From DATDYQ01 sp035288965 (lineage in GTDB: Archaea; Nanobdellota; Nanobdellia; SCGC-AAA011-G17; JAGVZF01): a stretch of DNA of 12,014 bases. The stretch covers positions 1-12,014 of the forward strand of contig DATDYQ010000066.1 in the NCBI GenBank assembly GCA_035288965.1, written 5' to 3'. The translations under genes and the position numbers were made by a program. A model generated the notes under the pieces. The model saw only the letters and a list, made by a program, of their open reading frames with translations. It ran no database searches and was not told where the DNA came from. Positions 6,805 through 11,013 of this stretch are shown here, piece after piece. Position 1 is the stretch's first letter. Each line of letters opens with the position of its first letter.

Positions 6805-7125
6805 CTATAAATCAAGCATTTCTCTTAATTTTGATTTAATATTTTTAAATTCTTTATATGTTAAGCTTCCTATTCTTCCGAGGATTAATGACTTATGTAC
6901 TGTCATTATTTTCTTCAAACGCAAAATAGAGTCTTTATGTAATCCTGTGCCATTTTTAGAAATCGGGATGTTAAATTGATTTTTGTTTATCTTTACACTT
7001 GTTATAAAAATTAGTAAAAAATCTTCTTCTTCATCTTCAGACAATAGAATAAGCGCAGGTCTAAGTTTTTTGGATGAAAAATCAGTAAATGGATATTTTA
7101 CTAAAACAATATCGCCACTTTTCAT
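6805..7125 (-). CDS. MazF/PemK-family toxin, mRNA interferase
   Basis: A 106-residue toxin, the usual MazF length. The N-terminus KSGDIVLVKYPFTDFSSKKLRPALIL is the PemK/MazF signature, with Arg22-Pro23 in the loop that carries the catalytic Arg. FITSV (40-44) supplies the conserved Thr/Ser. TGLHKDSILRLKKIMTVHKSLI (60-81) is the second conserved block, and a C-terminal helix (KEFKNIKSKLREML) follows. MazF proteins cut mRNA or tRNA at short sequence motifs and slow growth; specificity cannot be read here. Its ATG overlaps the antitoxin stop by 4 nt (ATGA), so translation is coupled and antitoxin is made first. It runs against the ATPase gene and lies inside the direct repeats. All key residues appear intact. 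Confidence 0.9.
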   Translation of the reverse strand: MKSGDIVLVKYPFTDFSSKKLRPALILLSEDEEEDFLLIFITSVKINKNQFNIPISKNGTGLHKDSILRLKKIMTVHKSLILGRIGSLTYKEFKNIKSKLREMLDL

Positions 7126-7319
7126 TCAGTATCAACTATATCAGATTCTGTATAAATCTCAGGTTCTTTTTTTAGGAAATTAAAGGATTTGTTAGACATA
7201 GCTAGTTTATTCCATTCATGTCTATCTAGATATATCTCTAATTCTTCCCCTTCTTTGATGTCTTTTACTTTTTCTAAGGGTTTAAATACTCCTTCTTTGT
7301 ATCTTACTCTTATTCCCAT
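7122..7319 (-). CDS. DUF104-family antitoxin
   Basis: A 65-residue antitoxin. Residues 2-30 (GIRVRYKEGVFKPLEKV, then IKEGEELEIYL) match the DUF104/UPF0165 beta domain known from archaeal VapB-like antitoxins such as AF2212. The C-terminal half (HEWNKLAMSNKSFNFLKKEPEIYTESDIVD) is acidic and extended, as expected for the toxin-neutralising tail; FLKKEPEIY is common in VapB tails. DUF104 antitoxins are best known beside PIN-domain VapC toxins, so pairing with a MazF-type toxin is less usual. A clear TATA box sits 25 nt before the ATG, predicting a leaderless transcript. The pair is probably autoregulated, though I see no clear operator. Confidence 0.85.
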   Translation of the reverse strand: MGIRVRYKEGVFKPLEKVKDIKEGEELEIYLDRHEWNKLAMSNKSFNFLKKEPEIYTESDIVDTE

Positions 7320-7340
7320 ATTATTCAGAATGTATTAAAA

Positions 7341-7348
7341 TATATAAA
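7341..7348 (-). promoter_or_regulatory. TATA box of the toxin-antitoxin operon
   Basis: TTTATATA centred 25.5 nt before the antitoxin ATG at 7319. It lies between the antitoxin gene and repeat copy 2, so the cassette carries its own promoter. Confidence 0.7.
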
Positions 7349-7365
7349 GATTTCGTAACTTAAGT

Positions 7366-7399
7366 ATTATTGGATTTGGGATTATAAATATTTGATATA
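7366..7399 (+). repeat. 34-bp direct repeat, copy 2
   Basis: Exact copy of 6730-6763, offset by 636 bp. It would still encode the ATPase ending LLDLGL-stop but is attached to no gene. Together the copies bracket the toxin-antitoxin operon like attL and attR. Confidence 0.9.
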
Positions 7400-7452
7400 A
7401 TGAAGAATAGTGATAAAAATATTATAATAAGTTAAAAATTAATTTAAGAGAA

Positions 7453-7713
7453 CTATAATTTACCTACTTCAGTATCTCTTTCTCTCTGTTTTTGTTCCCA
7501 TACTCTTTGAGATCTAACAGATTCTGCATAATTTCTTTTCCAAAAACCTGCTTCAGCTCTTGCCATTTCTCTTTGTTTTGCGTCATAAATCATTTCTGAT
7601 TCAATTAATGCAGTTGTTTTTGAAGGGTGTATATCACTATAGAATTTACTATGTGGGACTTCTTTTCCTGTCAAAAACGAAGCTAATAAAATTAATGGTA
7701 TATGATTTTTCAT
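7453..7713 (-). CDS. Small unknown protein with N-terminal hydrophobic segment
   Basis: I do not recognise this 86-residue protein. It starts MKNHIPLILLASFLTG, a short hydrophobic stretch (about 5-15) that could be a weak signal or anchor. The rest is strongly charged and predicted helical, with many Arg, Glu and Gln (KQREMARAEAGFWKRNY, then SVRSQRVWEQKQRERD), so perhaps a coiled coil. GGAG (7721-7718) lies 4 nt before the ATG, and the TAA of the upstream reading frame touches that SD directly. It is the last gene of the minus-strand operon and ends 54 nt before the direct repeat. The good SD, ATG and coupling to the frame before it argue that it is real. Confidence 0.65.
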   Translation of the reverse strand: MKNHIPLILLASFLTGKEVPHSKFYSDIHPSKTTALIESEMIYDAKQREMARAEAGFWKRNYAESVRSQRVWEQKQRERDTEVGKL

Positions 7714-7717
7714 TTTT

Positions 7718-7721
7718 CTCC
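7718..7721 (-). promoter_or_regulatory. Shine-Dalgarno GGAG coupled to upstream TAA
   Basis: The minus strand reads TAAGGAGAAAAATG. The TAA (7724-7722) closes the frameshifted tail of the upstream gene, and GGAG then initiates the 7713 ATG with a 4-nt spacer. Confidence 0.75.
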
Positions 7722-7922
7722 TTATTTAAGTAACTCTCTTCTTACTCGTTCTACAGAAGATCTTACAACTTCCCCTTGTTCAAATCTTGCTTTAGATTCT
7801 AGGGTATTATACAGATGTGTTATCTCTCTTTCTGAAGGTTCTCTTTGATTGTTACCTTCAAAGGTGATAGCATGGTCTGATATCCGAATATTTATCCATG
7901 TCTGCAGTAATTCTGTATTTTT
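7722..7922 (-). pseudogene. Frame-shifted continuation of the upstream gene
   Basis: A 66-codon open stretch in the +1 frame relative to the 8124 gene, ending in TAA directly before the next SD. It has no ATG, GTG or TTG of its own. It reads as plausible protein (ISDHAITFEGNNQREP, then EREITHLYNTLESKARFEQ, VVRSSVERVRRELLK), helical and charged like the other products of the operon. The most economical view is that it is the C-terminal third of the gene starting at 8124, separated by a one-base insertion, a two-base deletion, a sequencing error or +1 recoding. The switch must lie between 7923 and 7860, the stops that bound the two frames. Confidence 0.55.
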
Positions 7923-8124
7923 CTATAGGTACTAAATCTCCTGTTGCAAAGAGTTTGCCAAAAGATGGGACCAATATTCTATAAACTAACATGCTAAGTT
8001 TTCCTTTTCTACCTACAAATCTTGTTTCTTCTGGTGCGTAGGATACATCTTTCCAGTCAGTAATTTGTTCTCCTAATCTTATTGTTTCGTCTAATGTTAA
8101 ACTTAATTGTTCTTTTGGTATCAT
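7858..8124 (-). CDS. Unknown protein, probably frameshifted near its end
   Basis: I do not recognise this 88-residue product. It reads MIPKEQLSLTLDETIRLGEQ, then a basic beta-rich middle (TRFVGRKGKLSMLVYRILVP, FGKLFATGDLVPIEKYRIT) and the tail KYSDIRPCYHL before TGA. No membrane segment is evident. GGAG (8138-8135) lies 10 nt before the ATG and directly follows the TAA of the upstream gene. The other operon junctions have a stop touching or next to the following SD, but this one stops about 137 nt short of it. The gap is filled by an open +1 frame, so the intact protein was probably about 130-135 residues. The ATG and SD are clear; the end is doubtful. Confidence 0.6.
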   Translation of the reverse strand: MIPKEQLSLTLDETIRLGEQITDWKDVSYAPEETRFVGRKGKLSMLVYRILVPSFGKLFATGDLVPIEKYRITADMDKYSDIRPCYHL

Positions 8125-8134
8125 TTTTTATTTT

Positions 8135-8138
8135 CTCC
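8135..8138 (-). promoter_or_regulatory. Shine-Dalgarno GGAG for the 8124 gene
   Basis: The minus strand reads TAAGGAG, where the TAA (8141-8139) is the stop of the upstream membrane protein. The spacer to the ATG is 10 nt, longer than at the other junctions. Confidence 0.7.
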
Positions 8139-8576
8139 TTATTTTAATAATGATTCAAGACCTGCTCTTACATTTAATCCAGTAAATGTTGCTGCGCTTA
8201 CAATTGTAGGTAATAATCCAACATATTCTCTTACTATTTTTGATGCTTGATCATCTTGAATTAAATAACTTGATAATGCTACTGATAATCCTGATCCTAT
8301 TGCAAACGCAGACCAAGATAACCATTTTTTTGTAAAATCGCTAAGTTTTGCTTTATTATCATAAACTGTTTCAGCTAAAGCTTTAAGTCCATTTCCAGCT
8401 GAGAGTGCCAATCCACTTGCTGCAGTTATTCCGCTTATATATTGAACAGCTTCTCTTGGAGTAACTTGGTTTATTGTATTATTATCATTAAATATGTAAC
8501 TTAGTGCTAATCCTGCTAATCCGCTGCCAAAAACAGCAGCTGAATTTAATAAATAATTTTTTGTAGTTGGTTTCAT
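8139..8576 (-). CDS. Membrane protein with internal tandem duplication
   Basis: An unrecognised 145-residue protein with four Gly/Ala/Ser-rich hydrophobic segments (about 10-29, 44-68, 86-106, 117-142). The two halves resemble each other. SAAVFGSGLAGLALSYIFND (12-31) aligns with SAFAIGSGLSVALSSYLIQD (89-108), sharing SA, GSGL, S-Y and the final Asp. REAVQYISGI (41-50) then aligns with REYVGLLPTI (116-125), and GLKAL with GLESL near each end. So it looks like a duplicated two-helix hairpin, with small residues suited to tight helix packing. The frame opens upstream at 8606, but I choose the ATG at 8576 because GGAG (8585-8582) sits 5 nt before it. It belongs to the four-gene minus operon. A holin- or channel-like role is conceivable but unsupported. 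Confidence 0.7.
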   Translation of the reverse strand: MKPTTKNYLLNSAAVFGSGLAGLALSYIFNDNNTINQVTPREAVQYISGITAASGLALSAGNGLKALAETVYDNKAKLSDFTKKWLSWSAFAIGSGLSVALSSYLIQDDQASKIVREYVGLLPTIVSAATFTGLNVRAGLESLLK

Positions 8577-8577
8577 T

Positions 8578-8772
8578 TTATCTCCATTGACTAAAGTGAT
8601 AATCATGTATTCCGCTTAACCTATAACTCGGAAGTTCATCTCTTGAATGTCCTGGTTCATTATTAACATTTAAAGTTGAATAAGCATTTGAATTAAGACT
8701 TTTTACAGTACTAACTAGATTAACCATTGGACTATGATTTTCTGGTTTTGCTGTTTGATGATTTTCACACAT
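8578..8772 (-). CDS. Short hydrophilic unknown protein, first gene of operon
   Basis: A possible 64-residue protein, not recognised. It is hydrophilic, rich in Asn, His, Ser and Pro (ENHQTAKPENHSP, VNNEPGHSRDELPSYR) and probably largely disordered; there is no hydrophobic segment. Its TAA (8580-8578) lies inside the SD-to-ATG spacer of the next gene, one base before that ATG, which is the same tight coupling as elsewhere in the operon and the main reason to accept it. No SD is visible before its ATG, and the likely TATA box (8880-8873) is about 100 nt upstream, so the start is uncertain. It could instead be part of the operon leader. Confidence 0.45.
   Translation of the reverse strand: MCENHQTAKPENHSPMVNLVSTVKSLNSNAYSTLNVNNEPGHSRDELPSYRLSGIHDYHFSQWR
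8582..8585 (-). promoter_or_regulatory. Shine-Dalgarno GGAG for the duplicated membrane protein
   Basis: GGAGATAAAATG on the minus strand: a 5-nt spacer before the ATG at 8576, with the upstream stop TAA inside the spacer. It argues against the longer frame starting at 8606. Confidence 0.75.
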
Positions 8773-8794
8773 TTTTGTTGTAAGAATAAAATAT

Positions 8795-8831
8795 GCTGAA
8801 GCTTGAGAAAACTTGGGGGTTAACTTTCAGC
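8795..8831 (-). other. Leader inverted repeat before the four-gene operon
   Basis: GCTGAA (8795-8800) and TTCAGC (8826-8831) can form a 6-bp stem around a loop of 25 nt holding a run of five C on the minus-strand RNA. Just outside, TATGCT and AGCATA (around 8836-8841 and 8790-8795) offer an overlapping alternative pairing. In a transcript from the TATA box at 8880 this would lie in a leader of about 80 nt. Structure and function are inferred. Confidence 0.3.
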
Positions 8832-8872
8832 TAAAGCATACTCTTTCTTAAAGATATTAGAAGTAAAACAGG

Positions 8873-8880
8873 TATATAAA
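8873..8880 (-). promoter_or_regulatory. TATA box for the four-gene operon
   Basis: TTTATATA on the minus strand, preceded by AAAGG as a possible BRE. The predicted transcript start is near 8851, leaving a leader of about 80 nt before the first ATG, unlike the leaderless genes around it. Confidence 0.5.
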
Positions 8881-8962
8881 CCTTTCGTTTTGTCACCACT
8901 TAAGAATAGTTTCATATATTGGGCATATTTTGGTAAAAACGTCAAATATGTTAAACCTTACA

Positions 8963-8979
8963 CTTATAAGGCTTATAAG
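8963..8979. repeat. 17-bp palindrome made of two CTTATAAG units
   Basis: CTTATAAGGCTTATAAG: two copies of the self-complementary 8-mer CTTATAAG with a single G between, so the whole is an odd palindrome. It lies just beyond the stop of the Trm5-like gene (8986). It could be an operator for the downstream operon, a weak hairpin at the 3' end of the methyltransferase transcript, or paired TATA-like boxes. Confidence 0.55.
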
Positions 8980-8985
8980 GTTAGT

Positions 8986-9783
8986 TTATAGAACTTTAAA
9001 ATCTACACAAATCCTATACTTTCTTACGCCAAATTGACCACATTTTACTATGTTTAAAACCTTAAATTTCTTGACTTTAGCTTGAATTTTTTCAACAACC
9101 TTGTAGATTTCCTTTTCATCTTCAAAATCATATAAATGAATGATGCCGTTTTTCTTAATAGCTTTTAAAGCAAGATCTAAAAATTTATAGGCATCTTTAG
9201 GCAGTGGCATTATTATCCTATCAAATTTTAATTTAGGAAGAACTTTTCTTACATCACCTTTAATTAATTTAACATTATTTATCTTGTTTAACTTTAAATT
9301 CTCTAAAGCATATTTGTGAGCTGTTGGATTAACTTCAATACCATAAACTTGTTTAGCATTTTTAGCCAGAATTAAACAATATATTCCAACTCCCGCGAAC
9401 ATAACTAAAACATTTTCATTTTTAACTAAAGCCGATATTCTCAATCTTTCTGTGCTTAATCTTGGGGAAAAATAACATTTTTCAACATCAACTTTAACTA
9501 AAACATTATTTTCTTTGTGCAATGTTGTTTTTCTTTTCTCTCCAGATATAATTCTTATCTTATTTGTTCTATACTTTCCGGAGTGTTTACTATCCTTGAT
9601 ACAAACTACTTTTATGTTATTTAATAAACTTAAAATTTTATTCCCAATTATTTTCTCTTTTTTCTTCAATTGCTGCGGAAACCTTGAAAAAATTAATATA
9701 TCACCTACAACTTCAAATGATCTTGGCATTAAAGATAATTCTTTTTTTGTTAAGATTAATTTAAGATTTTTATAAAGTTTCAT
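8986..9783 (-). CDS. trm5: Trm5-like tRNA (guanine-37 N1) methyltransferase
   Basis: An S-adenosylmethionine-dependent tRNA methyltransferase of 265 residues. From the chosen start, residues 20-30 are PRSFEVVGDIL, the archaeal Trm5 opening. VEKCYFSPRLSTER (100-113) is the conserved block before the Rossmann fold. MFAGVGIY (128-135) and GIEVNP (148-153) form the SAM site, LIKGDVRKV follows, and MPLPKDAYKFL (192-202) corresponds to the Trm5 NLP-type motif. Trm5 makes m1G37 next to the anticodon, which prevents frameshifting. It lacks the extra N-terminal D1 domain of long Trm5 proteins, so a Taw2-like step in wyosine synthesis is a lesser alternative. An ATG at 9807 lies in frame, but the TATA box overlaps it and sits 26 nt before the ATG at 9783, so the shorter start is favoured. 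Confidence 0.82.
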   Translation of the reverse strand: MKLYKNLKLILTKKELSLMPRSFEVVGDILIFSRFPQQLKKKEKIIGNKILSLLNNIKVVCIKDSKHSGKYRTNKIRIISGEKRKTTLHKENNVLVKVDVEKCYFSPRLSTERLRISALVKNENVLVMFAGVGIYCLILAKNAKQVYGIEVNPTAHKYALENLKLNKINNVKLIKGDVRKVLPKLKFDRIIMPLPKDAYKFLDLALKAIKKNGIIHLYDFEDEKEIYKVVEKIQAKVKKFKVLNIVKCGQFGVRKYRICVDFKVL

Positions 9784-9784
9784 A

Positions 9785-9801
9785 CTAATAAACTTTATTA
9801 G
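9785..9801. promoter_or_regulatory. Perfect 17-bp palindrome downstream of the TATA box
   Basis: CTAATAAACTTTATTAG: arms of 8 bp around a single C. It occupies the space between the shared TATA element and the predicted leaderless start of the Trm5-like gene (9783), a typical place for an archaeal repressor to block polymerase. An AT-rich palindrome could arise by chance, but 8 of 8 arm pairs match. Confidence 0.45.
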
Positions 9802-9805
9802 AAAC

Positions 9806-9817
9806 ATTTAAATATTT
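9806..9817. promoter_or_regulatory. Shared TATA element of two divergent genes
   Basis: ATTTAAATATTT, two overlapping self-complementary boxes (ATTTAAAT and AAATATTT). Their centres are about 26.5 nt from the ATG at 9783 on the minus strand and about 24.5 nt from the ATG at 9838 on the plus strand, so one element can serve both leaderless genes. Confidence 0.6.
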
Positions 9818-9837
9818 CCATTCTAAGAGTTATTGCA

Positions 9838-11013
9838 ATGTTAAATAAAAAAGAGGCTTTAATGGTAATTTTTGTGTTGTTATTGATTCCCATAGTATAT
9901 GCTGTGCCTGATAGTAATATATTTGGATTTCTTGAGCCTAATTTTATTTCAAATTCATATAATAATAATTATGAATGGTGGAATTTCTTCATCTATCTAT
10001 TAATCTTTACAGGCGTGGTTAAGGCAGTTTTCTACAAAAAATTTGGTGAAGGTGCTGCTGGGAATGCTATAACAATTGGATTGGGAATTGGTCTTAGTCT
10101 AACAATGGTGTTATATGAATATAATCTTGGATATTCTTTATTTTCAAAAGGCGGGCCAGCATTAGTTGTAGCAGGTGCTTTGTTTTCTGGAGTAGCGATT
10201 TATACATTTTTTAGAGATAGAAAAATATCTAATTGGTTTGCTCTACCTGCGGCAATAATAATTCCACTATTATTTTTATGGTTAATTTACAATGCAATTT
10301 ATAATGGATCATTGAGTGGTGGAAGTTTATTTTCATTAAATCAAGGTTATTTGATTGGAACTGCCATTGCTTTGTTATTGGTATTTCTTTTCATTAAATT
10401 TGTTTTTGGATCAAAGGGAGCAAGTGTTCCAGGCGGTGGAGGACATGGTGGCCCTGCAGGTGGTGCAGTTCCTGGCGGCGGAGGCCCAGCGGCAGGTGGT
10501 GGTGGAGCTCCAGGTGGAGGCGGAGGTAGAAGTCCGTTAGTTATAAACCATTTAAGCAAAATACCTGCACATATAGATTATGTTGTAAATAATTGTATAA
10601 TGTTATCTTATCAATCTACAACTGCTGCTCGTGCTATTACTAGTAATGCAAAGGTTATGGCAAGATATCCTAGAGATATTACCAGAATGCAAGCTTCTGC
10701 AGTACATATCGCTACAGATAAGCCAAAACAGACAGATTGGGATGAGTTAAGAAAAGTAAATGCTGTTTTAAAAAAACCAGGTGCTACAGATGCTGATATA
10801 AAATTTGCTGTTGGATTATTAGAGAGTACATTAGTAAATATAAGAACAAATTTAATTAAGATCAATATTCCGAATGAACTTAATGATGTTCATATTATTT
10901 TAGAACAGAATGTAAAACCTGGATTGAATTTTCCTGATAAGGTTAAAATATTATTAAAGATAACAACAGATTTATTGATAGTAGCTACTGAAGTAAAAAA
11001 GAATATGCCTTAA
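9838..11013 (+). CDS. Polytopic membrane protein with glycine-rich linker
   Basis: An unrecognised 391-residue protein. Residues 1-22 (KKEALMVIFVLLLIPIVYA) look like a signal peptide or first membrane helix. Hydrophobic helices follow at about 47-65, 74-93, 107-124, 133-154 and 170-191. Residues 195-231 are almost only Gly, Pro and Ala, with repeated PGGGG, and form a flexible linker. The rest (232-391) is soluble and helical, with amphipathic stretches such as DIKFAVGLLESTLVNIRTNL and DKVKILLKITTDLL. The parts thus suggest a membrane module tethered to a helical domain, perhaps part of a surface or secretion complex; this is inference. A TATA box sits 25 nt before the ATG, and no SD is present. 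The stop overlaps that of convergent fen1 by the four bases TTAA. Confidence 0.75.
   Translation: MLNKKEALMVIFVLLLIPIVYAVPDSNIFGFLEPNFISNSYNNNYEWWNFFIYLLIFTGVVKAVFYKKFGEGAAGNAITIGLGIGLSLTMVLYEYNLGYSLFSKGGPALVVAGALFSGVAIYTFFRDRKISNWFALPAAIIIPLLFLWLIYNAIYNGSLSGGSLFSLNQGYLIGTAIALLLVFLFIKFVFGSKGASVPGGGGHGGPAGGAVPGGGGPAAGGGGAPGGGGGRSPLVINHLSKIPAHIDYVVNNCIMLSYQSTTAARAITSNAKVMARYPRDITRMQASAVHIATDKPKQTDWDELRKVNAVLKKPGATDADIKFAVGLLESTLVNIRTNLIKINIPNELNDVHIILEQNVKPGLNFPDKVKILLKITTDLLIVATEVKKNMP
10420..10530 (+). repeat. GC-rich low-complexity tract coding Gly/Pro/Ala linker
   Basis: About 110 bp of GGN and GCN codons encoding residues 195-231 of the membrane protein, strikingly GC-rich against the AT-rich surroundings. 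The codons vary between GGT, GGC and GGA, so the protein sequence rather than a DNA repeat seems to be conserved. Confidence 0.8.

Noticed and set aside
6764..7365. The repeat-flanked region as an insertion sequence
   Set aside because: There is no transposase frame, no terminal inverted repeats, and the 34-bp duplication is much longer than usual target-site duplications. An integration or recombination origin fits better.
8577..8606. Longer start for the duplicated membrane protein at 8606
   Set aside because: The extra codons (IITLVNGDK) cover the stop of the preceding frame and the GGAG that clearly serves the ATG at 8576.
9784..9807. Upstream ATG at 9807 for the Trm5-like gene
   Set aside because: It overlaps the TATA element, so it would not be on the transcript predicted from that box, and the extra residues precede the usual Trm5 start.
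10347..10559. Proline-rich minus-strand frame and a plus-strand Val/Gln-rich frame at 10355-10540
   Set aside because: Both are shadows of the GC-rich glycine codon tract: GGN reads as proline on the other strand.
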